Shown: positions 16,135-25,083 of the stretch, in pieces | Position numbering within the stretch: the first letter of the stretch is position 1 | How the letters are laid out: every line of letters begins with the position of its first letter | Origin: Roseibium polysiphoniae | GTDB taxonomy: Bacteria; Pseudomonadota; Alphaproteobacteria; Rhizobiales; Stappiaceae | DNA length: 64,000 nucleotides | Direction of reading: 5' to 3' | NCBI RefSeq assembly: GCF_014842925.1 | Contig: NZ_JACYXJ010000003.1 | Coordinates: forward strand, 248,001 to 312,000 | The notes under the pieces: generated by a model | What the model was told of the DNA's origin: nothing | What the model saw: only the letters and a program-made list of their open reading frames with translations | Databases searched by the model: none | Made by a program: the position numbers and the translations under genes

Positions 16135-17598
16135 ATGAAGGTACCAGATTTACTGGAAGGGGTGTTGAGCCTCGACCGCTCCAGCTCGCTTTCTCTGAGC
16201 CAACAGATTTACCGCCGTATTCGCGAGGCAGTGGGGAACGGTCAGTTGAAGCCGGGGATGCGTCTGCCATCTTCCAGGAAGCTTGCCAATCGGCTTGAGG
16301 TCTCGCGCAATACGGTGAATGCGGCCTTTGAGTTGCTGCAGGCAGAAACCATCATAACCGTCGAGCCTGGATCTGCTCCGACGGTTTCCGGCGGAGTGCA
16401 GATTGACGGTGCGCCGGCACAGGTTGGCGAAGCACCTGTTCGTGGCAAGCTTTCGGCAAGAGGGCGGTTGCTTGCCCAGCACCTGCGCGGTGACAGCTGG
16501 GCTTTCCGGCACGGTGCCTTGCAACCTGGCGCACCAGCGCTGGACGCGTTTCCACACGATCTTTGGGGCAGATATCTGCGCCGCGCGGCGCGCTCCAGTC
16601 CGTGTGCTGAACTTCTCTATGAGAACGCAACAGGCCATCCGGCCCTAACGCGTGTTCTGGCCGACTATCTGGCAAGTGAACGAGGGGTGAGGACAGAACC
16701 GGATCAGATTCTGGTAACGAGCTCCATGCAGGCGGCCCTTTCCGGATTGGCGCAGGCGCTTGCAGACCCGGGCGATCACGCCTGGATGGAGGATCCCGGT
16801 TATATCGGCGCCCGATCTGCGTTCCATGGAGCGGGATTGAAAATCTGCGGCATCCCAGTAGACCGGGAGGGGGCCGTCATTGAAGCCATGACGGGTCGGC
16901 GTCCGTCTCCGCGTCTTGTCTATGTCACGCCCTCGCACAGTTACCCATTTGGCAGTCGTATGCCGCTGTCCCGCCGTCTTCAGCTGATCTCTGCTGCGCG
17001 CGAGATGGGAGCAATTGTTCTCGAGGACGACTACGACAGCGAGTTCCTGTTTGAGGGTCGACCGATCGCAGCCTTGCAGGGGCTGGCAAGTTCCGGAGAG
17101 GTGATCTATCTGGGCACTTTCTCCAAGAGCTTTCTTCCCGGTCTCAGAATTTCCTATTGCGTCCTGCCGAAGCCGCTGGTCGAGGGCGTTCGGTCCGTGT
17201 TCCGGCAAACGGGGCGTTTGTCGAACGTTCATGCACAGATTGCCCTTGCCGACTTCATGTCGTCAGGCGAGTACAGGGCGCATCTCAAACGCATTCGGGA
17301 TCTCTATCAACAACGCGGCCTTGCCTTGGTCGAGGCGTTGCGGGGACGCCTTGGCAACAGGATCGAGGTGGATACTCCGACGGGAAATGTTCAGGTCGCG
17401 GTTCGCTTCCGTTCAGAAATAGATGATGAGAAGCTTGCAAGAGACCTTCAGGCCAGGGGCTTTGCTGTCTCGCCATTGAGTCCCTGTTTTGTGGAGCGCG
17501 CGCCCGAAAAAGGGCTCGTCATCGGCTTTGCTGCGGCAACCGTGCCACAGATCTCGCAGTTTACCGATCTTCTGGCGGACCATCTCGGGGGCAGCTGA
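16135..17598 (+). CDS. MocR/PdxR-type regulator (GntR DNA-binding domain fused to aminotransferase)
   Basis: A 487-residue protein. Residues about 15-85 form a GntR-type winged helix (LSQQIYRRIREAVGNGQLKP, then SRKLANRLEVSRNTV). Residues about 115-480 form a class I aminotransferase-like domain with ENATGHPALTRVL, EDDYDSEF and FSKSFLPGLRISY; Lys331 in the last motif is the expected PLP-binding lysine. MocR proteins use PLP as an effector or cofactor for sensing and usually control vitamin B6 or amine metabolism. The divergent flavin-fold gene is the likely target. All essential PLP contacts seem present. Confidence 0.92.
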   Translation: MKVPDLLEGVLSLDRSSSLSLSQQIYRRIREAVGNGQLKPGMRLPSSRKLANRLEVSRNTVNAAFELLQAETIITVEPGSAPTVSGGVQIDGAPAQVGEAPVRGKLSARGRLLAQHLRGDSWAFRHGALQPGAPALDAFPHDLWGRYLRRAARSSPCAELLYENATGHPALTRVLADYLASERGVRTEPDQILVTSSMQAALSGLAQALADPGDHAWMEDPGYIGARSAFHGAGLKICGIPVDREGAVIEAMTGRRPSPRLVYVTPSHSYPFGSRMPLSRRLQLISAAREMGAIVLEDDYDSEFLFEGRPIAALQGLASSGEVIYLGTFSKSFLPGLRISYCVLPKPLVEGVRSVFRQTGRLSNVHAQIALADFMSSGEYRAHLKRIRDLYQQRGLALVEALRGRLGNRIEVDTPTGNVQVAVRFRSEIDDEKLARDLQARGFAVSPLSPCFVERAPEKGLVIGFAAATVPQISQFTDLLADHLGGS

Positions 17599-17624
17599 AT
17601 TTGCTCATGTGTCTCCGAGCTTGC

Positions 17625-17653
17625 TTGACCTCGTTCCCAATCCCACATAAGGC
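17625..17653 (+). promoter_or_regulatory. Candidate rnpB promoter
   Basis: TTGACC at 17625-17630 is a good -35. A -10 falls around CATAAG/TAAGGC at 17646-17653, a weak match, with 15-17 nt spacing depending on the choice. The predicted start agrees with the 5' end of the RNase P RNA. Confidence 0.5.
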
Positions 17654-17657
17654 AGCG

Positions 17658-18080
17658 AAGCCAGTCGGCCGGACAGCCGCTGCCGCAAGTGCCGAAAGGC
17701 CGCGGGGGAGGAAAGTCCGGGCTCCAAGGAAACACGGTGCCGGGTAACGCCCGGCGGGGGCGACCCTAGGGAAAGTGCCACAGAAAGCAAACCGCCCCGA
17801 ATGCAGGTCTTGAATCTGTTGGCGGGGTAAGGGTGAAAGGGTGGGGTAAGAGCCCACCGCGCGGCCGGCAACGGACGCGGCACGGTAAACCCCACCGGGA
17901 GCAAAACCGAATAGGGGCGACGCGGGCTCAGAAGCGATTTTGAGACCAGGCCGGTTTCCGGGCCAGTCGCTCGGGTAGGTTGCGAGAGGCGTTCGGCAAC
18001 GGACGTCCCAGATGAATGGCTGTCACGTATGAGGCTTCGGCCTCGTGCCATACAGAACCCGGCTTATAGGCCGACTGGCA
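17658..18080 (+). ncRNA. rnpB: RNase P RNA, bacterial type A
   Basis: The 5' end CCAGTCGGCC (17661-17670) pairs perfectly with GGCCGACTGG (18070-18079), forming helix P1. Inside lie the conserved GAGGAAAGTCCGGGC (from 17709), the CACAGAAA segment, GGTAAACCCCACC and the terminal region near ATACAGAACCCGGC. These are the core elements of type A RNase P RNA, the catalytic subunit that matures tRNA 5' ends. The total length of about 420 nt is normal for alphaproteobacteria. A T-run follows P1 at 18081-18085 and probably ends transcription. Confidence 0.97.
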
Positions 18081-18085
18081 TTTTT

Positions 18086-18304
18086 CATCCTGAGATCGCC
18101 GCCCAATCCGTCTTGAGACTCAGTTCTCTGTCCACAGATTTGCATGGCTGTCCAAGGCCCTGTCGGAACTCTCCATGGGGAGTTTTACGAGGCTGAGGAC
18201 TCCGATTCTCCTTTATTGTCAAGCCTTCGTTAACCATAGGCATGTCATAACTGACGCATGGGCATTAAAGGGTGCGTCGGACGGTTTGAATCCGGTCGAT
18301 TCCA
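18086..18304. other. Leader region between rnpB and the mra promoter, no gene
   Basis: No supported reading frame is present. A TTAACCAT sequence at 18230-18237 matches a single CtrA half-site; a second half-site at the right spacing is not seen, so this is weak. A GGTTTGAATCC sequence at 18283-18293 resembles a tRNA T-loop but has no tRNA around it. Confidence 0.35.
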
Positions 18305-18350
18305 TTGACCTCCCATGAAATCCCATGTTATCCCATAAAGACCCAGAACG
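18305..18350 (+). promoter_or_regulatory. dcw (mra) promoter with four MraZ boxes
   Basis: The hexamers TCCCAT at 18311, 18321 and 18331 and ACCCAG at 18341 are spaced by exactly 10 bp, so TGGGA repeats lie on one helix face; this is the known binding pattern of MraZ. TTGACC (18305-18310) followed after 17 nt by TTATCC (18328-18333) is a candidate promoter that the boxes overlap. MraZ should therefore repress its own operon from within the core promoter. The mRNA leader would be about 140 nt. Confidence 0.85.
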
Positions 18351-18483
18351 GGGAGCGGCGTCCCGTATCGTGTTGGCGCCGACGGATCAGATGTGAACCG
18401 TCTCAGGCCCAAGGCCTTTCTCTTCGTGTTTTGGATGATTTTGGGGTTCGTCAGGCTGTTTCAGCCTGTCCAAAGGGGAATTC

Positions 18484-18954
18484 ATGGCCGGCTTCGTGTC
18501 GCACTTTACCAACCGGCTGGATGCCAAGGGTCGCGTGTCGATCCCTGCACCCTTCCGTGCGGTTCTGGCGCGCGACGGATTTGAGGGCCTCTATTGCATT
18601 GCCTCTCCCCACAATCCGGCCATTGATGCCGGCGGCAATGAACTTCTCGGCGAAATCCAGAACCGCCTTGACGCCTTCGCGAAACTGTCTCCCGACCATG
18701 ACGATCTTGCCATTGCGCTCTTCGGCGCGAGCGAGACGCCAAAGATCGACAGCGATGGCCGCATGATGATCTCCGACCTGGTGCGCGAGAAGACAGGGGT
18801 GACTGATCACGTCACGTTCGCCGGGCTTGGCTACAAGTTTCAGATCTGGGAACCGGAAAAGTTCCGCGAGTACCGCGCAGAGGCCACCAAGCGCGCGCTC
18901 GCAATGTTGTCGGGTCCAGTTCCCCCGACGCACCTGCCAGGAGGGCCGACATGA
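18484..18954 (+). CDS. mraZ: Transcriptional regulator MraZ
   Basis: A 156-residue protein with two tandem AbrB-like MraZ domains: the first starts at FTNRLDAKGRVSIPAPFRAV, and the second contains DSDGRMMISDLVREKTGV and an aromatic FQIWEPEKF. MraZ forms a ring-shaped oligomer that binds repeated TGGGA-type boxes and represses the dcw cluster in E. coli. Those boxes are visible about 140 bp upstream. AAGGGG precedes the ATG. The last four bases overlap rsmH as ATGA. First gene of the cell-division and wall cluster. Confidence 0.97.
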   Translation: MAGFVSHFTNRLDAKGRVSIPAPFRAVLARDGFEGLYCIASPHNPAIDAGGNELLGEIQNRLDAFAKLSPDHDDLAIALFGASETPKIDSDGRMMISDLVREKTGVTDHVTFAGLGYKFQIWEPEKFREYRAEATKRALAMLSGPVPPTHLPGGPT

Positions 18955-19991
18955 CGGCGCGCAGCGAACAGGACATTGCTCCCGACGCTGGCGGACCAGC
19001 GCGCCATGTGCCGGTCCTCCTCGAGCCGGTTCTGGAGTATCTGGCGCCCAAGCCTGACGAAGTGATCATCGACGGAACATTCGGAGCTGGCGGCTACAGC
19101 CGTGCTCTGCTGGAACGTGGTGCGCGGGTGATCGGCATCGACCGGGATCCGGATGCAATAAGGGACGGGCAGGATCTGGTTGCTGCCTCAAACGGCAAGC
19201 TGACGCTGGTTCCCGGACAATTCGCCGACCTCGACCAGCACGCGCGGGCATGCGGTTTCCGGGGTGTCGATGGTGTTGTCCTCGATCTTGGTGTTTCATC
19301 GATGCAGCTCGATCAGGCCGAGCGCGGATTTTCCTTCCTGCGCGACGGGCCGCTCGACATGCGGATGGAGCAGGCAGGGCCGTCGGCTGCAGAAGTGGTC
19401 AACGAGCTGCCGGTGCGCGACCTGATCCGGATCATCGGCCTGCTCGGTGAAGAAAAGCGGGCAACCAGTGTGGCGCATGCCATCGACAATGCGCGCAAGG
19501 AAAAGCCCTTCACACGAACCATCGAGCTCTCGGCCTTGATCGAGAAGGTGCTCGGCCGCAATCCGAAGAAGGCTCAGATCCATCCTGCGACCCGGACGTT
19601 CCAGGCACTGCGGATCTATGTGAATGGCGAATTGCACCAGGCGGCCAAGTCGCTCGGTGCGGCAGAGCAGATCCTGAAGCCAGGCGGGCGTTTGGTGCTC
19701 GTGAGCTTCCACTCTCTGGAAGACCGGATCGTAAAACGCTTTTTCGCAGATCGCAGCAAGACGCGGGGCGGTGGCTCGCGCCACATGCCCGAAGAGGATG
19801 TGCCGCCGGCCACATTCGAAATGCTGACGCGCAAGGCGGTTGATCCGACGCCAGCAGAGGCGGAAGCCAATCCACGCGCACGGTCCGCAAAGCTCAGGGC
19901 CGGAAGGCGCACGGATGCGCCCGCCCGCACACTCGATATTCACTCCGTTGGCGTGCCGCGGCTCGCCGCGTTTCACGGGCTAGGGGGCTGA
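18951..19991 (+). CDS. rsmH: 16S rRNA (cytosine-1402-N4) methyltransferase RsmH
   Basis: A 346-residue protein of normal length. The S-adenosylmethionine site IIDGTFGAGGYSRALLE begins near residue 40, and the RsmH signatures DGVVLDLGVSSMQLDQAERGFSF, RNPKKAQIHPATRTFQALRI (split by the insertion helix domain) and LVLVSFHSLEDRIVK follow. The enzyme methylates C1402 of 16S rRNA in the decoding site. It overlaps mraZ by four bases, and ftsL follows two bases after its stop, so the three are translated from one message. Confidence 0.97.
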   Translation: MTARSEQDIAPDAGGPARHVPVLLEPVLEYLAPKPDEVIIDGTFGAGGYSRALLERGARVIGIDRDPDAIRDGQDLVAASNGKLTLVPGQFADLDQHARACGFRGVDGVVLDLGVSSMQLDQAERGFSFLRDGPLDMRMEQAGPSAAEVVNELPVRDLIRIIGLLGEEKRATSVAHAIDNARKEKPFTRTIELSALIEKVLGRNPKKAQIHPATRTFQALRIYVNGELHQAAKSLGAAEQILKPGGRLVLVSFHSLEDRIVKRFFADRSKTRGGGSRHMPEEDVPPATFEMLTRKAVDPTPAEAEANPRARSAKLRAGRRTDAPARTLDIHSVGVPRLAAFHGLGG

Positions 19992-19993
19992 CC

Positions 19994-20350
19994 ATGGTTC
20001 GTTACATCAACATCTTTTTTATACTTCTTGTCGTCGTCGGCGCAGCTGCGGTTTACGATATGAAACTTGCGGCGAAGAAATCGGCGTCTCATGTGGCCGA
20101 ACTGCAGCGAGAGATCGATGCAGAGCGGGAGGCGATCCGCCATCTGAAGGCGGAGTGGAGCATGCTCAATCAGCCCGAGCGTCTTCAGCGCCTTGTCGAA
20201 CGCTACAACGAGTACCTGCAGCTTCAGCCGCTCGATGTTCATCAAATTGTTTCGCCGGAAGAGTTGCCGGCACGGCCGGTCATGCTTGAACCGATCGGTG
20301 GAGAAGATCCTCTGGGGGGCTATGCCGGCTCTTCCTCGGTGATCAGGTGA
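19994..20350 (+). CDS. ftsL: Cell division protein FtsL
   Basis: A 118-residue bitopic protein with one N-terminal membrane helix (about residues 4-21, YINIFFILLVVVGAAAVY) and then a coiled coil at about 30-65 (LQREIDAEREAIRHLKAEWSML). The segment NQPERLQRLVERY is the conserved FtsL motif after the coil. In the divisome it forms a complex with FtsB and FtsQ and helps activate FtsWI. It sits in its standard place between rsmH and ftsI, which supports the call more than sequence alone. Confidence 0.93.
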   Translation: MVRYINIFFILLVVVGAAAVYDMKLAAKKSASHVAELQREIDAEREAIRHLKAEWSMLNQPERLQRLVERYNEYLQLQPLDVHQIVSPEELPARPVMLEPIGGEDPLGGYAGSSSVIR

Positions 20351-20360
20351 GGACGCGCTT

Positions 20361-22073
20361 ATGACGATGACAGCGGAAACCACCTCCTTCCTGCAAGTGC
20401 GGCAGCGCCGCCCTCGCGCAACGGTTGGTTCGATCTCCTCCGGGGCTGTGAAGTCCAGGGTCTATGTGGCCATGGCGGCCTTTGTCTTTGTCTATCTGGC
20501 CATTGGCGGACGGCTGGTGCTGCTGGCGCAGATGGATGAGGCGCCATCTTCTGCCTGGATCTCCGCGCAGGATTCTGTTGCCGCGTCGCGCCCGGATCTG
20601 ATCGACCGCAACGGTGAAATCCTCGCAACCGACATCAAGACCGCTTCGCTCTATGCCGAGCCGCGCCGCATTCTGGACGTCGATGAAGCCGTCGAAGGCT
20701 TGATGAAGGTTTTGCCTGAACTCGATGCGAATGTGGTGCGCCGGCGACTGGACAGCCGCGCTGGCTTCGTTTGGCTGAAGCGCGAATTGTCGCCGGGCCA
20801 AGCGGATGCGGTTCATGATCTCGGGTTGCCGGGCATTGGCTTTCTATCGGAAAGCCAGAGGTTCTATCCCGGCGGTCCGACTGCCGGTCATATCGTCGGG
20901 TCGGTGAATGTCGACAACGCCGGGCTGACCGGTATCGAGAAATACATCGATGGCGAGTGGCTTGGTGATCTTCAGGATCTCGGATTTGCCTCCGATCGCT
21001 CGATGGAACCTGTTCAGGTGGCCATGGACCTGCGGGTTCAGCACGTCGTACGCGACGAATTGATGAAGGCGATGGATCGCTACAAGGCGATCGCCGCCGT
21101 TGGCATTGTTCTGGATGTCAAAACCGGCGAAGTCGTCGCCATGTCCTCGCTGCCAGATTACGATCCCAACAACCGGTCGCAGGCGCTTGAGCAGGATCGT
21201 CTGAACCGCGCCACCGGCGGTGTGTTCGAGATGGGGTCGGTGTTCAAGACCTTCACCACGGCGATGGCGCTCGATTCGGGCAAGGTCGGCATCAACGACA
21301 GCTTCGATGCAACGCGCCCGATCCGTGCCGGCGGGCGTACGATCACGGATTTCCACGGGAAAAATCGCATCCTGTCGGTGCCCGAGATCTTCATCTATTC
21401 ATCGAATATCGGCACCGCGAAGATGATGCTGGCCACCGGCATCGACAAGCAGCAGGAGTTCCTGGGCCGCCTGGGATTGACCTCTCGCCTTCAGACCGAG
21501 CTGCCGGAAAACGCCAGGCCTCTGCTGCCGCCGAAATGGAATGAACTTGCTGCCATGACCATCTCCTTTGGCCACGGCATTTCGGTGACGCCGATGCAGA
21601 CGGCAGTGGCAGCCGCAGCGCTCGTCAATGGCGGTACCTTGTTGCAGCCGACGTTTTTGCCGCGTTCCCAGGAAGAAGCTAAGGAACTGGGAAAACAGGT
21701 GATTTCGCCAGAGACAAGCCGCATCATGCGCTATCTCTTCCGCCTCAATGTTCTTCGCGGTTCCGGCCGTCGTTCGGACGTTCCGGGCTACACGGTTGGC
21801 GGCAAGACCGGGACCGCGGAGAAGATCGAGAACGGACGTTATGTCTCCGACAAGCGGCGGAATTCCTTCCTGTCGGCCTTCCCGATGGATGACCCGCGCT
21901 ACGTTGTTCTGACCGTGATTGACGAACCAAAGCCGGAGCGCAGTGGCGTTGGTGCCACCGCCGGCATGAACGCCGCTCCGATGGTCGGGGCCATCATTCG
22001 CCGTGCCGCGCCAATGCTCGGCGTCATGCCGCGCTTCGGCGAGGGAGAAGAACCGATCGAAATATCCTATTAA
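20361..22073 (+). CDS. ftsI: Septal peptidoglycan transpeptidase FtsI (PBP3)
   Basis: A 570-residue class B penicillin-binding protein. One membrane anchor lies at about residues 34-56, then the pedestal domain (LIDRNGEILATDI, and FLSESQRFYPGGPTAGHIVG), then the transpeptidase domain. Active-site motifs are SVFK at 293-296 (Ser293 nucleophile), SSN at 347-349 and KTG at 482-484. It cross-links septal peptidoglycan together with the FtsW glycosyltransferase. TGAGGA lies upstream of the ATG, 10 nt after ftsL. A long hairpin follows the stop codon. Confidence 0.97.
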   Translation: MTMTAETTSFLQVRQRRPRATVGSISSGAVKSRVYVAMAAFVFVYLAIGGRLVLLAQMDEAPSSAWISAQDSVAASRPDLIDRNGEILATDIKTASLYAEPRRILDVDEAVEGLMKVLPELDANVVRRRLDSRAGFVWLKRELSPGQADAVHDLGLPGIGFLSESQRFYPGGPTAGHIVGSVNVDNAGLTGIEKYIDGEWLGDLQDLGFASDRSMEPVQVAMDLRVQHVVRDELMKAMDRYKAIAAVGIVLDVKTGEVVAMSSLPDYDPNNRSQALEQDRLNRATGGVFEMGSVFKTFTTAMALDSGKVGINDSFDATRPIRAGGRTITDFHGKNRILSVPEIFIYSSNIGTAKMMLATGIDKQQEFLGRLGLTSRLQTELPENARPLLPPKWNELAAMTISFGHGISVTPMQTAVAAAALVNGGTLLQPTFLPRSQEEAKELGKQVISPETSRIMRYLFRLNVLRGSGRRSDVPGYTVGGKTGTAEKIENGRYVSDKRRNSFLSAFPMDDPRYVVLTVIDEPKPERSGVGATAGMNAAPMVGAIIRRAAPMLGVMPRFGEGEEPIEISY

Positions 22074-22079
22074 GGGCGA

Positions 22080-22119
22080 GGAAAGACCGGCGGGGTCGCA
22101 GCCGAAATCCGGTCTTTCC
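22080..22119 (+). other. Perfect 11-bp hairpin between ftsI and murE
   Basis: GGAAAGACCGG (22080-22090) is exactly complementary to CCGGTCTTTCC (22109-22119) with an 18-nt loop. There is no T-run after it, so it is not a normal intrinsic terminator. It may be an RNA processing or stability element or an attenuator inside the dcw operon. It lies in the 88-nt ftsI-murE gap, the longest gap in the cluster before ftsZ. Confidence 0.7.
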
Positions 22120-22161
22120 AACATCGCTTGAGACGACGCACAAACCGGACTGACGTATGAT

Positions 22162-23646
22162 ATGCAACTTGAACAACTCGCCTCGGGCCTGACGGTCGCG
22201 GAAGCATCCTGTCCGGAGGAATTCGGCGGGCTTTCCATTTCCGGGCTGACGGCCGACAGCCGGCAAGTGAAGCCGGGCTACCTCTTTGCCGCCCTCAAGG
22301 GCGTGCAGGTTGATGGTGCCCAGTTCGTGCCCAAGGCTGTCGAGCAGGGCGCGGTTGCCATCCTTTGCGCGCAAGACAGCGTTGACCAGCTTCGCAGCGA
22401 GTTGCCGGACACTGTCGTCGTTCTCGGTAGCGAAGAGCCGCGTCATGCGCTCGCGCTGATGGCGGCACGTTTCTACAACAAGCAGCCCAAGGTCACCGTC
22501 GCTGTCACCGGCACCAGCGGCAAGACCTCCGTCGCCCATTTTGTGCGTCAGATTTTCCAGTCGGCCGGCCACGCGGCCGCGAGCCTTGGAACCATCGGTA
22601 CTGTGACGGCCGATGGACGCGTCTATGGCGGACTGACGACGCCGGACCCGGTGGCGCTTCACGCCGAGCTGAACCGTCTGACTGAAGAGGGCGTCACCCA
22701 TGCGGCTCTCGAAGCCTCCAGTCACGGCCTTGACCAGCACCGCCTCGATGGTGTGCGCATTGCGGCTGCCGGGTTTACCAACCTTGGCCGTGATCACATG
22801 GACTACCATCCGACGATCGAGGACTACCTCGGCGCCAAACTGCGGCTGTTCAAGGATCTTCTGCCGACAGGCGGTACAGTGGTCGTTGATCCGGGTGAGA
22901 AATACGCTGATCGTGTGATCGGGGTCGCGGAGGCTCGTGGGCTGCAATTGCTGACGGTCGGTGAAACGGGCAAGGATCTCAAACTGACCGGCTTGCGCCA
23001 GTCTGGCTCTGCTCAGGTTCTGACCCTTGCGACGCCACGCGGTGATTACACCGTCACGCTGCCGCTGATCGGGCGCTTCCAGGTCTCCAATGCGCTGGTT
23101 GCAGCCGGGCTTGCCATTGCGGTTGGCCATGAGACCGGGCCGGTCCTGCGGGCGCTTGAGAACCTCAAGGGAGCGCCGGGACGTCTCGAATTTGCCGGAC
23201 ACACCCAAAACGGTGCCCTGGTCGTTATCGACTATGCGCATAAGCCGGATGCTTTGGAAAACGTGCTGGCGGCCCTGCGTCCAGTTACGGAAGGGAAGCT
23301 GTCAGTTGTGATTGGCGCAGGCGGTGACCGGGATCCCGGCAAACGTCCGCTGATGGGCAAGGCCGCTGCGGAACGGGCTGACTTCGTCATCGTCACCGAT
23401 GACAACCCGCGCAGCGAGGACCCTGCGGCGATCCGAAAGGCGGTTAAGGAAGGGGCTCCCGAAGCACTGGAAATCGATGATCGGGGCGAGGCTATCTTCG
23501 AGGCGATCAAGCGGCTTCAGCCGGGGGATGTTCTGTGTGTGGCCGGAAAAGGCCATGAAACGGGCCAGATTGTCGGCGAGACCATTCTTCCCTTTTCCGA
23601 TCACGAAGCCGTGGCTGACGCCATCGCCAAGGGAGGCAACGAATGA
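22162..23646 (+). CDS. murE: UDP-MurNAc-tripeptide synthetase (meso-diaminopimelate adding)
   Basis: A 494-residue Mur ligase. The ATP loop TGTSGKTS is at 116-123, the central-domain signature EASSHGLDQHRLDG follows, and the substrate motif DNPR at 414-417 is the version that selects meso-diaminopimelate over lysine. It adds the third residue of the stem peptide to UDP-MurNAc-L-Ala-D-Glu in the cytoplasm. The stop overlaps the murF start as ATGA. Confidence 0.97.
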   Translation: MQLEQLASGLTVAEASCPEEFGGLSISGLTADSRQVKPGYLFAALKGVQVDGAQFVPKAVEQGAVAILCAQDSVDQLRSELPDTVVVLGSEEPRHALALMAARFYNKQPKVTVAVTGTSGKTSVAHFVRQIFQSAGHAAASLGTIGTVTADGRVYGGLTTPDPVALHAELNRLTEEGVTHAALEASSHGLDQHRLDGVRIAAAGFTNLGRDHMDYHPTIEDYLGAKLRLFKDLLPTGGTVVVDPGEKYADRVIGVAEARGLQLLTVGETGKDLKLTGLRQSGSAQVLTLATPRGDYTVTLPLIGRFQVSNALVAAGLAIAVGHETGPVLRALENLKGAPGRLEFAGHTQNGALVVIDYAHKPDALENVLAALRPVTEGKLSVVIGAGGDRDPGKRPLMGKAAAERADFVIVTDDNPRSEDPAAIRKAVKEGAPEALEIDDRGEAIFEAIKRLQPGDVLCVAGKGHETGQIVGETILPFSDHEAVADAIAKGGNE

Positions 23647-25073
23647 GCGAGCCGCTTTGGAACCTGACAGACTTTCTGGACGCTACAGGCGGTGAGATGC
23701 TTGGAGAGCCTGGTGAAGCGATTTCCGGTATCTCCATTGACAGCCGCACCTTGCAGCCTGGTGAAGCCTTTGTCGCAATCAAGGGCGATCGTTTCGACGG
23801 CCATGATTTCGTGGGAACCGCGCTCGAGGCTGGAGCATCCCTTGCTCTTGTTGCTGCCGAACGTCTTGATGATCTGCCAACTGACGGCCGCTATGTCGTG
23901 GTCGAGGATCCGTTGGAAGCCCTTCGCCAGCTTGGTGTGGCGGCAAGAGCCCGAACCGAGGCCCGGATCGTTGCGATCACGGGCTCTGTTGGCAAGACCG
24001 GGACCAAGGAAGCCTTGCGCTTGTGCCTTGAGCGGTCCGGCAAGGTCCACGCATCAGTTGCTTCTTTCAACAATCACTGGGGCGTGCCTCTGACGCTTGC
24101 CCGGATGCCGGCGGATACGGAATTCGGCGTGTTTGAAATCGGTATGAACCATGCGGGCGAAATCACACCGCTGGTGCAAATGGTACGGCCGCATACAGCG
24201 ATCATCACCACGGTTCAGCCTGTGCATCTGGAGTTCTTCGGTTCCGTTGAAAAGATTGCGAAGGCCAAGGCTGAGATCTTTTCGGGGCTGGAGCCGGGTG
24301 GGGTCGCCATCCTGAACAAGGACAATGCCCAATTTGATCTGCTTTCCTTTCTGGCCACAGCAGCCGGCGTCGCGAAGGTGAAGACCTTTGGCGAAAAGGC
24401 TGATGCGGACACGGTTCTGGAAAAATCTTCGCAGCAGGTCGGTGGATCAAGCGTTCAGGCGCGTATTCTCGGCCAGGAAATCACCTACAAAATCGGAGCG
24501 CCCGGACACCATCACGTGAAGAACAGCCTAGCTGTTCTGACCGCGGTGGTGGAACTGGGCGGAGATCTCGCTCTGGCCGGTCTTGCCTTGTCCGAGATGC
24601 ATGCGCCGAAGGGGCGCGGCGAGGTGACGACCCTGCAGACCCCGGGCGGTTTCATCGATCTGGTGGATGAGAGCTACAACGCCAATCCGGCGTCCATGCG
24701 CGCCGCACTTGCGGTGCTCGGCGAAACTCCGGTCAAACGGCCCGGGCGGCGTATCGCGGTCATCGGCGATATGCTCGAGCTGGGTGCCGACACAGACGCG
24801 CTGCACGCCGCACTCGCCGAACCTCTTGAGGACGCCGGGATTGATCTTGTGCTCTGCGCCGGGGCGCATATGCATGCGCTGTGGGAGGTCTTGCCCAAGG
24901 CGATGCGCGGGATCTACTCCGATGAGGCTTCCGGTTTGGAAGAGACACTGCTTGCAGACGTTCGCCCTGGCGACGTCATCATGATCAAGGGATCACTCGG
25001 AACCCGCATGGGACCGTTGGTCGAGGCCTTGAAAAGGGAATTTCCGCCAGCGGACGAAACCGAGGCGGCTTGA
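23643..25073 (+). CDS. murF: UDP-MurNAc-tripeptide:D-alanyl-D-alanine ligase
   Basis: A 476-residue Mur ligase with N-terminal substrate domain (GISIDSRTLQPGEAFVAIKG), ATP loop TGSVGKTG at 113-120, the invariant ASFNNHWGVPLTL segment and the GMNHAGEI motif. The C-terminal domain starts near FIDLVDESYNANPASM. It adds D-Ala-D-Ala, made by the Ddl encoded downstream, to complete the UDP-MurNAc-pentapeptide. It overlaps murE by four bases and is followed after 10 nt by mraY. Confidence 0.97.
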   Translation: MSEPLWNLTDFLDATGGEMLGEPGEAISGISIDSRTLQPGEAFVAIKGDRFDGHDFVGTALEAGASLALVAAERLDDLPTDGRYVVVEDPLEALRQLGVAARARTEARIVAITGSVGKTGTKEALRLCLERSGKVHASVASFNNHWGVPLTLARMPADTEFGVFEIGMNHAGEITPLVQMVRPHTAIITTVQPVHLEFFGSVEKIAKAKAEIFSGLEPGGVAILNKDNAQFDLLSFLATAAGVAKVKTFGEKADADTVLEKSSQQVGGSSVQARILGQEITYKIGAPGHHHVKNSLAVLTAVVELGGDLALAGLALSEMHAPKGRGEVTTLQTPGGFIDLVDESYNANPASMRAALAVLGETPVKRPGRRIAVIGDMLELGADTDALHAALAEPLEDAGIDLVLCAGAHMHALWEVLPKAMRGIYSDEASGLEETLLADVRPGDVIMIKGSLGTRMGPLVEALKREFPPADETEAA

Positions 25074-25083
25074 GGACGGCTGA

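Noticed and set aside
18230-18237. TTAACCAT half-site upstream of mraZ as a CtrA target
   Set aside because: A single half-site without a partner is not enough to call a binding site.
18281-18300. tRNA-like T-loop sequence GGTTTGAATCC
   Set aside because: No acceptor stem, D-arm or anticodon arm can be folded around it.
22024-23241. 405-codon open frame antisense to murE
   Set aside because: No motif, no start signal, and murE on the other strand is clear.
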